22,960 bases of DNA from CAYSND01 sp964642235 (GCA_964642235.1 CAZXOP010000020.1:1-22960); one strand, 5' to 3'. Counted from the first letter of the stretch, positions 6,469 through 16,087 are shown. A program made the numbers and translations. Notes: generated by a model from the letters alone, not told the origin.

Positions 6469-9400
6469 AATTTTCTGCAAACTACTATTGTTAGTTGCAG
6501 TGGGCTTTGTTTTCCAGTCATTTATCATTATATCTAACCAAAAGGTGACACTTAAATTAGATAATGTCTCTTTGGAACAGGTGTTGTGGAATTTGAAAGA
6601 GAAAACAGGTATTGAATTTGTCTATAGCAATCAGGATGTTGCCTCTTTTAAAAAGGTAAGTGTTGATGCTAATGGAAAAGCTCTCGATGTCGTTCTAAAC
6701 GATGTTTTAAGCACCACTAATTTGAGCTATTCAGTATCAAATGATGTAATCGTCATTCATAAGAGAGACGAGGGTGTTATGAAATCTTCCGGCGGTCAAT
6801 CACAACAAAAGGAGAAAGTAGTTAAAGGTACTGTAAGAGATAAATCACAGAATCCATTAGCCGGTGTCTCAGTAGTTGTAAAAGGGACTACCAAAGGTAC
6901 CTCTACGGAAGCTGATGGTAAATATGCGATTTCGGTTGATAGTAAGGCATCAGATGTAACTCTCCAGTTTTCGTTTATTGGGATGCAGTCAATGGAGGTC
7001 AAGGTTGCAGGTAGAGATGAGGTGAATGTGGAGATGGAAGATGAAGCATCTACTATTGAAGAGGTAATGGTGGTAGCTTACGGAACTGTAAAGAAAGAGT
7101 CTTTTACCGGTTCTGCTCAAAGTGTAAAAGGGGAGGAGGCTATTAAAGAGACCGGACCTCTATCAGTTGAAAAAGCACTTCAAGGTTATGTTGCCGGGGT
7201 TAGGGTTACTCAGACTGATGGTCAGCCCGGTGCTAATGCAACTGTTCAAATCAGAGGTATTGGTTCTATAAATGGTAATATCCAGCCCTTATATATTATA
7301 GACGGGGTGCCTGTGGTGGCAACCGGACAGTCATTGATAATGTATTCAAGTGTGATGACATCACTTAACCCTGCCGATATCGAATCTATGACAGTACTTA
7401 AAGATGCCGCTGCTACGTCCCTTTACGGTTCAAGAGCCGCTAATGGTGTGGTTATTATCAATACCAAAAAAGGGAAGTCGGGTAAAACTGTTTTTAATGC
7501 CGATTATGAGAGAGGGTGGACCACTACCGTTATGCCTCATGAACTTTTCGGTCTTTTTATGTCAGGAAAAGAGTATACAGAGTACGCTTTGGAGGGGTTA
7601 AAGAACAGATATTTGTATGATAATAAGGCTCTCCCCGGAATGACAAATTATAATGCTAATGACCAGGCTGTTAAGGATGCTGCCATGAACTATGCTTATT
7701 TGAATTTAAATAAAAGAGCAAAGGTTCTTCACCCTGATGATCCATTGGATGGCACATTTAATTATAACACTGCTGACAGAGAGAAGTATCTAACCAATGC
7801 AAGAAATACAGACTGGGCTTCTACACTGTTCAAAATGGGTAAAGAAGATAAAGCGAATATCTCTGCAAGAGGTGGTACTGAAACTCTGAAATATTTCACC
7901 TCTATTAGTTATTTTAATCAAGTCGGATTATTACCAAGCAGTAATTTTAGCCGTTTTACAGGGAAATTAAATGTAGAGAATAAAGTTAATAAGTATGTCA
8001 CATTTCAGATAGATGAGACTTTAGGGGTTACTGATCAGTCAGGAACTGAGTCAGGTGGATACTACTCAAACCCTATTTGGGGGGTAAGAAATCTTAACCC
8101 TACAGCTCCTGTTTATAATGCTGATGGCTCTTATTTTAGATACCCGGGGTTTATTACCAAAATCGCCAACTATGTAAAAAACATTAAGGAACAGGTGAAT
8201 ATGTCTTCAAACCTAAGAAGTCTAACCAATGCCTCTATTTCTGTTAACTTCACAGATTGGCTCACATTTAGATCTGTTAATGGATTTGACTTTGTAAACC
8301 TTACAGAGAGATCTATTGCAGGGATAGATAGTCATGATGGTAGAAATGAGAGAGGTGTGGCTTTGGAAGCTTTCTCTAAGATTATAGACTTTACCACTTC
8401 CAACACTCTTAATTTTAATAAGACATTTGCTTCAAAACATAATGTTGTCGCTTTGTTAGGATATGAAGCTGAAAAATTCCAAAACCGTTATTTTTATGGA
8501 GAAGGGGTCGGATTCGTTTCTGATAGCTTTTTATATTTGAGCAATGCTGCTAAAGCAAGAGAGATAGGTGGCAAAGTAACAGACTACAGGCTTGTTTCGT
8601 TATTTGGAAAGGCTGATTATAATTACGCCGGCAAATATTATCTCTCTGCAAGTTTAAGAAGAGACGGTTCTTCAAAGCTCGCACAGGGTGCCAGGTGGGG
8701 TAACTTCTACTCTTTCTCCGGTGCTTGGAATATCTCTCGCGAGTCATTTATGAAAGATGTAACCTGGATTGATAATTTAAGATTAAAAGCCTCTTATGGT
8801 ACCACAGGTAATCTCCCGAATGGGTTTTATGATTCTCAGGCTCTCTTCTCTTTAGCAAATAACTACAATGGAACCCCTGTTCTCTATATCCAGAGCATCG
8901 GTAATCCTCTATTAACATGGGAGCACTCATACACCTCCAATGTCGGAATCGATTTCTCTCTCTTTAATTCGAGACTTTCAGGAACGATTGAGTACTACAA
9001 TAAGCTAACTGATAATCTATTAAATAATGCTACCATTTCAGGTAATACAGGTTTTGCAAGTATTCTTGTTAATGAAGGAAAGTTAAGGAATCAAGGTGCT
9101 GAACTTACATTAATAAGTAGAAATATCGATAGAAAGGATTTTAAGTGGAGCACAGAGTTTAATATCTCATGGATGAAAGCTATGGTTGAAGAGCTTAAGA
9201 ATGATGTTATTTCAAACCCGAGAATCTTTAGACAAGGGGAACACCTTTACTCATTCTATGCAAGAGAGTGGGCAGGAGTAGATTCGGAAACAGGAAGACC
9301 ATTATGGTATAAAAACGTGTATGAAGCTGATGGTAAGACCCCTATTAAAGATGGAAGCACTACTTCCAATGTCTCTGAAGCTAATAGAGTAATCTTAGGT

Positions 9401-9904
9401 AAAGCTTATCCCGATTATTTTGGAGGTTTAACAAACAGATTCTCATATAAGGGATTGGAACTCTCTTTCTTAGCTACTTTCACTCTTGGAGGGAAAATGT
9501 ATCACTATCTCGAAAGACTTGGTCTTGATGGGAGGTATCTTGGAACTTACAACCCTACCAAACAGGCAGCAAATAGTGTTTGGAAAGCTCCGGGAGATGT
9601 TACCAAAAATGCTATAAACATTTTCGATAACCCTTATCAACCGCAAGAAATTTCAAGCCGTCATTTAATATCTACTGACCATGTAAGGATTAAAAATATT
9701 ACATTGTCATACGCTATTCCACGTGCTTGGACCTCTAAACTCGGACTGTCAAATGTTAGAGTTTATCTGAACGCAACCGATCCATTTACGTTCTATAAGT
9801 ATGATTATATCAATCCCGAAGTTACATATCACGGGCAGTCAAATGCAGGTCTCACTTATCCTGCGTTGAAGTCCTATAGGATAGGATTAAATATTCAATT
9901 TTAA
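6449..9904 (+). CDS. SusC/RagA-type TonB-dependent transporter with STN signalling domain
   Basis: Outer-membrane transporter, 1151 residues. Order of parts: signal sequence (about 1-29), STN (secretin/TonB N-terminal) domain at about 32-104 (KVTLKLDNVSLEQVLWNLK), carboxypeptidase-like beta domain at about 124-197, TonB-box-like segment EEVMVVAYG (204-212), plug domain with the SusC hallmarks YIIDGVPV and LKDAAATSLYGSRAANGVVI, then a long beta-barrel ending in aromatic IQF. The STN domain is found in transporters that signal to a FecR anti-sigma factor, and such a gene lies immediately upstream with a 20 bp overlap. The partner SusD lipoprotein gene follows after 14 bp. Substrate cannot be read directly; the downstream peptidases suggest peptides, as for RagA of Porphyromonas gingivalis. 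Confidence 0.96.
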   Translation: MKREKTKIFCKLLLLVAVGFVFQSFIIISNQKVTLKLDNVSLEQVLWNLKEKTGIEFVYSNQDVASFKKVSVDANGKALDVVLNDVLSTTNLSYSVSNDVIVIHKRDEGVMKSSGGQSQQKEKVVKGTVRDKSQNPLAGVSVVVKGTTKGTSTEADGKYAISVDSKASDVTLQFSFIGMQSMEVKVAGRDEVNVEMEDEASTIEEVMVVAYGTVKKESFTGSAQSVKGEEAIKETGPLSVEKALQGYVAGVRVTQTDGQPGANATVQIRGIGSINGNIQPLYIIDGVPVVATGQSLIMYSSVMTSLNPADIESMTVLKDAAATSLYGSRAANGVVIINTKKGKSGKTVFNADYERGWTTTVMPHELFGLFMSGKEYTEYALEGLKNRYLYDNKALPGMTNYNANDQAVKDAAMNYAYLNLNKRAKVLHPDDPLDGTFNYNTADREKYLTNARNTDWASTLFKMGKEDKANISARGGTETLKYFTSISYFNQVGLLPSSNFSRFTGKLNVENKVNKYVTFQIDETLGVTDQSGTESGGYYSNPIWGVRNLNPTAPVYNADGSYFRYPGFITKIANYVKNIKEQVNMSSNLRSLTNASISVNFTDWLTFRSVNGFDFVNLTERSIAGIDSHDGRNERGVALEAFSKIIDFTTSNTLNFNKTFASKHNVVALLGYEAEKFQNRYFYGEGVGFVSDSFLYLSNAAKAREIGGKVTDYRLVSLFGKADYNYAGKYYLSASLRRDGSSKLAQGARWGNFYSFSGAWNISRESFMKDVTWIDNLRLKASYGTTGNLPNGFYDSQALFSLANNYNGTPVLYIQSIGNPLLTWEHSYTSNVGIDFSLFNSRLSGTIEYYNKLTDNLLNNATISGNTGFASILVNEGKLRNQGAELTLISRNIDRKDFKWSTEFNISWMKAMVEELKNDVISNPRIFRQGEHLYSFYAREWAGVDSETGRPLWYKNVYEADGKTPIKDGSTTSNVSEANRVILGKAYPDYFGGLTNRFSYKGLELSFLATFTLGGKMYHYLERLGLDGRYLGTYNPTKQAANSVWKAPGDVTKNAINIFDNPYQPQEISSRHLISTDHVRIKNITLSYAIPRAWTSKLGLSNVRVYLNATDPFTFYKYDYINPEVTYHGQSNAGLTYPALKSYRIGLNIQF

Positions 9905-9918
9905 TAATTTGCAGTAAT

Positions 9919-11364
9919 ATGAAAAAATATATTTTTATAATAATTGCCGCATTGATTGTCTCTTCTTGTGGGAATGATTTTCTAACCGTATCTCCTACTA
10001 CAGCGGCAGGAAATGATAACCTTATAAACAATGTTCAGGACTTACAGATAGCCACAAACGGAGTTTATGAGTGTCTGACTAAGAGTGTTTATTATCAAGG
10101 TGAGTTTACCTATATGTCTGACCTTATGGGTGATTATATTATGGAGCCTTTATGGGGTAGTCAGCATTTAAAATTTTACTATGCTTATGGTTTTAGTAAA
10201 GTCAGGAGTGAAACCGCTTTCTTCCGTAATACCTATTTAGGTCTTCAGGATATAAACCTGGTTTTAGATAAATCTTCCAAACTACCTGATTCTCCACAGA
10301 AAACAGCTCTTGTTTCAGAACTTAGAGCATTAAGGGCACTACTTCACTTTGACCTTGTCAGATTATATGGTCCTCTCTATTGTAACCTTGGAAAGGGGAC
10401 AATAAAATCAGATGCACTCGGGATAAGAATAGCAAAAGAGCCTGTTAAGGATATGAGAGCCCCTTTCTATAGGAATAAAGTCTCTGATGTTTATGATTTT
10501 ATTAAGACAGAACTAGAGCAGTCAGTTCCTTCTCTCCCTAAAGCCAAAAGGAATGGCAATTTGGATTATTGGGGAGGTAAAGCCCTTTTGGCAAAGGTCT
10601 ATCTTTATATGAACTTAAATCAGCAGGCACTCGATGCTGCCGAGGATGTAATAAGGAATAGTGGTCTTAAATTATACCAAAGAGCTGATTATGTTGCCTC
10701 TTGGGGAAAAGAATTTGGGACAGAGTCTGTTTTCGAACTTGCAACCTCATTGACTGATAATAGCGGTTATACCTCTCTTGGATGGATCTGTTCAGAGAAA
10801 GGGTATAAGACAGCTGTTCCAACAAAGGATTTCTTAGATTTGGCTGCAGCCGATCCTAATGATATTCGTTTTTCTCTTCTTATTTACTCTACTAAGGATA
10901 AATGTTACTATATTTCGGGAAAATATCCAGGAAGAGATGGTGATATTAAAATCAATAACCCAAAAGTTATGAGACTTAGTGAAGTATATCTTATTGCCTC
11001 AGAAGCAGCTCTTAAAGCCGGTAATACCGGTAAAGCAGGGAGTTATTTGAGCGATTTGAGAGAGAAGAGAACCACGACGACTCCTCGTAAATATGATTCA
11101 GCGGTAACTATTGATGATGTTCTTTATGAAAGAGCTGTTGAACTTTATGGTGAAGGTAATCGTGCTTGGGACCTCTGGAGGAACCAGAAATCTGTTGTAA
11201 GATATACCTCATTGACAGAGAAGGAGCAGAAAGGTCATAATGACTATCTGACTGATGGGGTTATTAATTTTGATTTCTATCAAGCAATATTCCCTATCCC
11301 TGAAACTGAACTCGACTTGCTCCCTGTTGCCGATAGAGCAGCTCAGCAGAATCCCGGATACTAA
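9919..11364 (+). CDS. RagB/SusD-family outer-membrane lipoprotein
   Basis: Surface substrate-binding lid of the SusC-type transporter encoded just upstream. The 481-residue protein starts with a lipoprotein signal: hydrophobic stretch 5-14, lipobox VSSC, lipidated Cys17. SusD features include the N-terminal region that starts NDFLTVSPTTA, the helix LVSELRALRALLHFDLVRLYG (about residues 130-150), the KALLAKVYLYMNL TPR-like segment, and the C-terminal ERAVELYGEGNRAWDLWR signature with the terminal QNPGY. It is at the short end for SusD proteins. No glycan-specific feature is seen, and nearby genes are peptidases, so a peptide ligand is inferred. Confidence 0.95.
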   Translation: MKKYIFIIIAALIVSSCGNDFLTVSPTTAAGNDNLINNVQDLQIATNGVYECLTKSVYYQGEFTYMSDLMGDYIMEPLWGSQHLKFYYAYGFSKVRSETAFFRNTYLGLQDINLVLDKSSKLPDSPQKTALVSELRALRALLHFDLVRLYGPLYCNLGKGTIKSDALGIRIAKEPVKDMRAPFYRNKVSDVYDFIKTELEQSVPSLPKAKRNGNLDYWGGKALLAKVYLYMNLNQQALDAAEDVIRNSGLKLYQRADYVASWGKEFGTESVFELATSLTDNSGYTSLGWICSEKGYKTAVPTKDFLDLAAADPNDIRFSLLIYSTKDKCYYISGKYPGRDGDIKINNPKVMRLSEVYLIASEAALKAGNTGKAGSYLSDLREKRTTTTPRKYDSAVTIDDVLYERAVELYGEGNRAWDLWRNQKSVVRYTSLTEKEQKGHNDYLTDGVINFDFYQAIFPIPETELDLLPVADRAAQQNPGY

Positions 11365-11395
11365 TTTTGAAATTAAAGGTTAATAAATTATCTAT

Positions 11396-12880
11396 ATGAA
11401 ACGACTTATCTTATTCTTGGCAGTAGCGTGTATCGCTTGCTCCCAAATTTATGCTCAAGTAGGCAAAAAAGAGTATTCCCCTTTTGAAAAGGCGCTGCAA
11501 GGTATTTCCAGCAATGAGATGATGTCGTATGTCGAATGGTTGGCGAGTCCACAAAACAAGGGGCGTCTTGCAGGTTCTCCGGAATATGCAAGATGCGCCC
11601 AGTGGGCTGCTAATTTATTTGCTACTTGGGGGCTAACTCCCGGTGGTGATAATGGTTTTTATTTTCAGAATTTTCCGATTCATTATACAGATGTTAAAGG
11701 AGCCGGAACGTTGAGAGTAATTTCAGACGAGATGGATGTGAAATATGAAATTCACAAAGATTACTATGTCGGAACCCATACTGCCGGAGGGGCATTAAAG
11801 GGGGATGTGGTCTATGTGGGTTATGGTATTACAGCTCCTGATCTCGGTTATGATGATTACTCCGGAGTAGATGTTAAAGGGAAGATCGTAATAATAGAGC
11901 CTGGTACCCCTTGTTCAAACGATCATCCTCTTTATAATAAATTTGATTCTCTCTATGCAGGGACTCATGCCAAAATGGACAATGCTGTTAAGCACGGAGT
12001 GGCAGGGGTGCTTTTCGGAGGGAAATTTTCTCATCCCGGTATTCATATTTATGACGGGCTTATCTATTGTCATATAGGAGATAAAGTCATCAATGATATG
12101 TTGCAGGGGAGTGATAAGAGTGCTTTCAAATTAAGAGAAGGTATTAAAAAAGCTGTTGCCCCTTCCTCTTTCTTAATAGAGGGGGTAAAGGTGGAGATGA
12201 TTTTTGAAAGCCAACAAGTAAAGAACAGCTTAACACAGAATGTCATAGGGTATATCCCGGGGAGTGATAATAAACTTATGGACTCGCCAATAGTCGTTGG
12301 AGCGCATTTAGATCACCTCGGTTCCCCAGGCATTATAATGCCCGGAGCAATGGATAATGCCTCCGGAAGTGCTATACTACTATCGGTGGCAAAGGCTTTC
12401 GCAGAGAGCGGGATTAAACCTGTAAGACCGATAGTTTTTATTTTATTTGGTGCTGAGGAGCATGGAATGTTAGGCTCTAAGTATTATGTGAAACACCCTC
12501 TATTCCCACTTGATAAAACTCTCTGTATGTTTAATATGGATATGGTGGGGAATGGAACAGAGATAAGGATTGCCTGTTTAGAGAGCTTTCCTAATATGAG
12601 AAAAGTGGTCGAAGAGGCAAATGACCAATATACAAGGCGGATTATTAAAGTAACCCCTCACGAATGGGCTTCCGGTAAAATGTACACAGACGGAGAGATA
12701 TTTAATAATAGTCGTGTAATTACATTCTTCTATGGTCCTACAAATAGAGTTGGTAAGGTCTATTATCATGTGCCTGAAGATTTGCCAGATACTTTTACTC
12801 CTGAAATCATGGAGGATTTAGGTAAGCTGCTCTTTGTTACTTTAAGCAGAATCTCAGTTGATAAGAATTTCAAGTTATAA
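11396..12880 (+). CDS. Secreted M28-family zinc aminopeptidase with PA domain
   Basis: Probable periplasmic or surface peptidase removing N-terminal residues from peptides. The 494-residue protein has a Sec signal peptide likely cleaved before Gln21 (IYA/QVG), a PA (protease-associated) domain at about 130-255, and an M28 catalytic domain from about 275. Expected zinc ligands and catalytic residues are visible: His304 in GAHLDHLG, bridging Asp320 in MDNASG, Glu354 (catalytic) and Glu355 in FGAEEHG, Asp382 in NMDMVG, and His458 in YYHVPEDLPDTF. It follows the SusD gene by 31 bp with no terminator or promoter seen between, so it is probably in the same transcript and linked to the transporter. 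Confidence 0.93.
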   Translation: MKRLILFLAVACIACSQIYAQVGKKEYSPFEKALQGISSNEMMSYVEWLASPQNKGRLAGSPEYARCAQWAANLFATWGLTPGGDNGFYFQNFPIHYTDVKGAGTLRVISDEMDVKYEIHKDYYVGTHTAGGALKGDVVYVGYGITAPDLGYDDYSGVDVKGKIVIIEPGTPCSNDHPLYNKFDSLYAGTHAKMDNAVKHGVAGVLFGGKFSHPGIHIYDGLIYCHIGDKVINDMLQGSDKSAFKLREGIKKAVAPSSFLIEGVKVEMIFESQQVKNSLTQNVIGYIPGSDNKLMDSPIVVGAHLDHLGSPGIIMPGAMDNASGSAILLSVAKAFAESGIKPVRPIVFILFGAEEHGMLGSKYYVKHPLFPLDKTLCMFNMDMVGNGTEIRIACLESFPNMRKVVEEANDQYTRRIIKVTPHEWASGKMYTDGEIFNNSRVITFFYGPTNRVGKVYYHVPEDLPDTFTPEIMEDLGKLLFVTLSRISVDKNFKL

Positions 12881-12891
12881 TCGTTATTTTA

Positions 12892-12899
12892 TACCTTTG
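12892..12899 (+). promoter_or_regulatory. -7 box for the S9 peptidase gene
   Basis: TACCTTTG is an exact TAnnTTTG match 37 bp before the ATG at 12937. A TTTC (12868-12871) lies 20 bp upstream as a three-of-four -33 element. This suggests the S9 peptidase gene can be transcribed separately from the transporter operon. Confidence 0.65.
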
Positions 12900-12936
12900 T
12901 ATAGAATCGGATTATCTATTTTAAAACAATATAATT

Positions 12937-15354
12937 ATGTTAAGAAGAATACTTTTTTCATGTATTGTCCTTTCTCTCTCCATTGTTAGAATATCAGCGC
13001 AGGAAGGATATCAATCTCCTCCTAAAGTGGTTGAGGATCTAATTTTAGCCCCTTCAACACCGATGTTCTCATTGAGCCCGATGAAAGATAGGTATCTTAT
13101 AATTCAGATTAATGACATTCCTACCATTAGGGAGCAAGCGCAAGATGAGATAAAACTTGCAGGGGTTAGGGTTATGGCTACAACAAATGCACCCAAGCAG
13201 AGAACGAAAATGAAACAATTTGAGTTCAAATCAATGCCTGGTTTTAAAAAAGCAGAAGGTGTTGTTTCAGGATTCCCTGAAGATGTTAATGTACTCTCTT
13301 TCAGATGGGCACCTGACGGTTCCAAATTGGCAGCAATAGTCGAAGAGAGTGACGGAGTTACCCTTTGGGTTATTGATCCTGACAAGCTCTCTGCCTCCTT
13401 ATTGTCTAAAAGGAGATTGAACTTGTTTTTTGGAACATCAATGGTCGAATGGGCACCTGACGGAAAGAGTATTCTTGTCCCCTTTATCCCTGAGGGGAGA
13501 GGAGCAGTCGTAGCGGATAACAATAAATATATTGCTCCTGTGATTCAGAGTAGCGAGGGTGAAAGTAGTCCCGCAAGGACGTATCAAGACCTCCTCACTG
13601 ATAATTATAGTGAGTATCTTTTTGACTACTATGCTACATCACAGCTTGGTATTGTCTCGATAGAGAGTGGAAAATTGGAGATGAACGGAGCCTCTGCAAT
13701 ATATAATGGAGCGACTTATTCCCCTGATGGTAAGCATCTTCTCGTTCAATACTTAAAGAGACCTTACTCCTATGTGGTTCCATGCGACTTATTCCCTCAG
13801 ACCACCGAGGTAAGAAATCTTTCAGGTGTGGTGGAAAAAACGCTTAATGTAAGAGAGCTTACAGAATTTGAATTTATGGGTAAAAACTCTACCTCTAAAT
13901 TTCCGAGAAATTTCAATTGGCGAGCTGATATGGCGGCAACAGTTTATTGGACTGAGCCTTTGGATGGTGGAGATGGTAAAAAGGTATGTGAGCTTAGGGA
14001 TAAGTTAGTCGCTTTGAATATGGAGACAGGAGAGACCTCAGAGTTATTAAAGAGCGAATACAGGCTTACTGAGGTTATGTGGGGAGATTCAGACAATGCC
14101 TTTGCTTTCTCTTATGATGATGCTACAAGGATGCGTAAAGGGATTCATTTTAATCCAAGGGAGAAAAAGGTAATCAGAGAGCTTTTCCATCAAAGCAGAG
14201 AGGATCGCTATGCAGACTGGGGGAGACTTGTTACTGAAAGGAATAGCTTTGGCAGAAACAGTGTCTTTACCTCCGATAAATATAAAACAGTCTATTTCTC
14301 CGGAAATGGTTTCTCTCCAAAGGGAGCTTATCCGTTTATTGACTGCCGTACCCTTTCAGATGGGACAGCGAAGAGGGTTTGGCAGTGTGTGGATCCTTTC
14401 TATGAATCTCCTGTTGCATTTGTTGATGTTGTAAAAGGAAAAGTTGTCACTTCAAGAGAGGCTAACGAGATGGTGCCAAACTATTATTTAGTCGATGTAA
14501 AGAAGAAAAAATCAGAGCAGCTTACATTTTTTGAGAACCCTTATAAAGCAATGCAGGGTGTTACAAAACAGTTTGTGGAGTATACAAGAAAAGACGGGGT
14601 TAAGTTAAATGGCACCCTTTATCTCCCAGCAGGTTACAAGAAAGGGGATGCTCCTCTTCCTACTCTATTGTGGGCATATCCCACCGAGTATAAGAGTATG
14701 GATAATGCAGGTCAGAGAACAGATGCCCCTAATCAGTTTGTAAGGTTTACAAGAACTTCTCCTATACTGTGGGTAGCTGTCGGTTATGCAGTACTTAATG
14801 ATGCCTCTTTCCCTATCATCGGAGAGGGGAAAACTGAGCCTAATGATACTTATTTGGAGCAACTTGTGGCAAATGCCGAGGCTGCAATAGACAGACTTGT
14901 AGATATGGGGGTAACTGACAGACGTAAAGTAGCTGTAAGTGGACACTCTTATGGTGCCTTCATGACTGTAAACCTCTTGGCAAATTCAGATCTATTTGCT
15001 GCAGGTATTGCAAGAAGTGGTGCATATAATCGTACCCTTACCCCTTTCGGATTCCAAAATGAGTCGCGTACCTTCTGGGAAGTTCCTGAAGTTTATATGA
15101 CAATGTCTCCTTTTGTTAAAGCAGACAAATTAAAAACTCCACTGCTTCTAATACACGGTCAAGCAGATAATAACCCCGGAACATTTACTCTGCAGAGCGA
15201 GAGGATGTATAGTGCAATAAAGGGGAATGGGGGGATTGTGCGTCTTGTTTTATTGCCATACGAAAGTCATGGCTATTATGCACGAGAGTCTATCTTACAA
15301 CAGGCTTGGGAGACATATAGATGGCTTGAGAAATATGTTAAAAACAGAAAATGA
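12937..15354 (+). CDS. Secreted S9-family serine peptidase, glutamyl endopeptidase (S9D-like) type
   Basis: Serine peptidase of the prolyl oligopeptidase superfamily, 805 residues. A signal peptide is likely cleaved before Gln22 (ISA/QEG). An N-terminal beta-propeller-like region (about 40-540, with repeats such as FRWAPDGSKLAAI and VEWAPDGKSILV) precedes a C-terminal alpha/beta hydrolase domain. The catalytic triad is visible: Ser671 in GHSYGAF, Asp744 in HGQADNNPGT, His778 in YESHGYYARES. The last two motifs match the plant chloroplast glutamyl endopeptidase group (MEROPS S9D) rather than dipeptidyl peptidase IV. Cleavage after Glu is therefore inferred from family resemblance, not shown. 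It has its own promoter and a strong terminator. It lies 56 bp after the M28 gene and may work with it on imported or surface peptides. Confidence 0.92.
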   Translation: MLRRILFSCIVLSLSIVRISAQEGYQSPPKVVEDLILAPSTPMFSLSPMKDRYLIIQINDIPTIREQAQDEIKLAGVRVMATTNAPKQRTKMKQFEFKSMPGFKKAEGVVSGFPEDVNVLSFRWAPDGSKLAAIVEESDGVTLWVIDPDKLSASLLSKRRLNLFFGTSMVEWAPDGKSILVPFIPEGRGAVVADNNKYIAPVIQSSEGESSPARTYQDLLTDNYSEYLFDYYATSQLGIVSIESGKLEMNGASAIYNGATYSPDGKHLLVQYLKRPYSYVVPCDLFPQTTEVRNLSGVVEKTLNVRELTEFEFMGKNSTSKFPRNFNWRADMAATVYWTEPLDGGDGKKVCELRDKLVALNMETGETSELLKSEYRLTEVMWGDSDNAFAFSYDDATRMRKGIHFNPREKKVIRELFHQSREDRYADWGRLVTERNSFGRNSVFTSDKYKTVYFSGNGFSPKGAYPFIDCRTLSDGTAKRVWQCVDPFYESPVAFVDVVKGKVVTSREANEMVPNYYLVDVKKKKSEQLTFFENPYKAMQGVTKQFVEYTRKDGVKLNGTLYLPAGYKKGDAPLPTLLWAYPTEYKSMDNAGQRTDAPNQFVRFTRTSPILWVAVGYAVLNDASFPIIGEGKTEPNDTYLEQLVANAEAAIDRLVDMGVTDRRKVAVSGHSYGAFMTVNLLANSDLFAAGIARSGAYNRTLTPFGFQNESRTFWEVPEVYMTMSPFVKADKLKTPLLLIHGQADNNPGTFTLQSERMYSAIKGNGGIVRLVLLPYESHGYYARESILQQAWETYRWLEKYVKNRK

Positions 15355-15373
15355 AGTAAGTAGCCTTTTCTGT

Positions 15374-15407
15374 AAAACGGGGTCCTATTTGGGATCCCGT
15401 TTTTTTT
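15374..15407 (+). terminator. Intrinsic terminator after the S9 peptidase gene, possibly bidirectional
   Basis: Arms AAAACGGG (15374-15381) and CCCGTTTT (15396-15403) pair perfectly. The stem continues inward with GTCC against GGAT including one G-T pair, and is followed by a run of T to 15407. The convergent regulator gene ends at 15406, so the stem may also stop transcription from the minus strand, though the T tract on that side is only four bases. Confidence 0.85.
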
Positions 15408-16068
15408 AGAATAGTTCTCTGAAAGCTCTTATATCATTTATCTTACCCTTACCTGAATTATATGTAATAATTCCGTCACTTACCATTTCAGAGATGGCTC
15501 TTGAGAGGGAGGGGCGTTCTATGCCGAAGTATTCTGCCAATGAGGTGATAGTACGGTCAAAGTGAAATTCCCCTTGGTTTTCAATAGAGAGTATATAAAA
15601 AGCCACCTTGGATTTAATATTTTTGTGAGCAAATATTTTCATCCTATCGGATAAAAATTGCATACGATTAGCATTAAAAGCCATAAATCCGCGCAAAAAG
15701 CCGGGACATTTGGCCATTTGCTTCTCTACTGATTCTTTAGTTATAAGAATTAACTCACACTCCTCTGTGGCTATAACATCTACAGGGAACTTATTATTAT
15801 CCGCAAATAAGAATGCAGCAGCTAAGGGGTAGGGAGCTTTAATCTTTTCTATGGGGAGAGTAAATCCGGAGTTAGAAACAATTTCTGTCTGGACTCCACC
15901 TTTAACAAGCATATAGAGGAATGAGATTTTATCATTTTGATATGCAATATATTCCCCCTTTTTATAATGCTTTACGGTGTGTTCAATAGTGCAATTAATT
16001 TTAGCCAATTCTTCCGGGGATTTTTCCTTACAAGTTGAGCAGAAAAATAGTAAATCGGGATTTATCAT
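15406..16068 (-). CDS. hcpR: Crp/Fnr-family transcriptional regulator, HcpR-like
   Basis: Predicted regulator of the divergent hcp gene. The 220-residue protein has a cyclic-nucleotide-binding-like beta-barrel (about 25-125), a long dimerisation helix, and a C-terminal winged helix-turn-helix (about 172-197) with SLAEYFGIERPSLSRAISEM. I chose the Met at 16068. A longer frame runs to 16197, but the added 43 residues would cover the intergenic palindrome and both promoters and overlap hcp. A -7 box at 16088-16095 also lies inside that extension. The N-terminus carries Cys10, Cys13 and Cys26, which might bind a cofactor; this is speculation. The name is by context: known HcpR proteins of Bacteroidetes (for example in Porphyromonas gingivalis) control hcp in nitrosative stress. 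Confidence 0.85.
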   Translation of the reverse strand: MINPDLLFFCSTCKEKSPEELAKINCTIEHTVKHYKKGEYIAYQNDKISFLYMLVKGGVQTEIVSNSGFTLPIEKIKAPYPLAAAFLFADNNKFPVDVIATEECELILITKESVEKQMAKCPGFLRGFMAFNANRMQFLSDRMKIFAHKNIKSKVAFYILSIENQGEFHFDRTITSLAEYFGIERPSLSRAISEMVSDGIITYNSGKGKINDIRAFRELF

Positions 16069-16087
16069 ATCTATAATAATTTTGTCC

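Noticed and set aside
13104..13523. 139-residue minus-strand frame inside the S9 peptidase gene
   Set aside because: Antisense to clear beta-propeller coding sequence, with no family resemblance.
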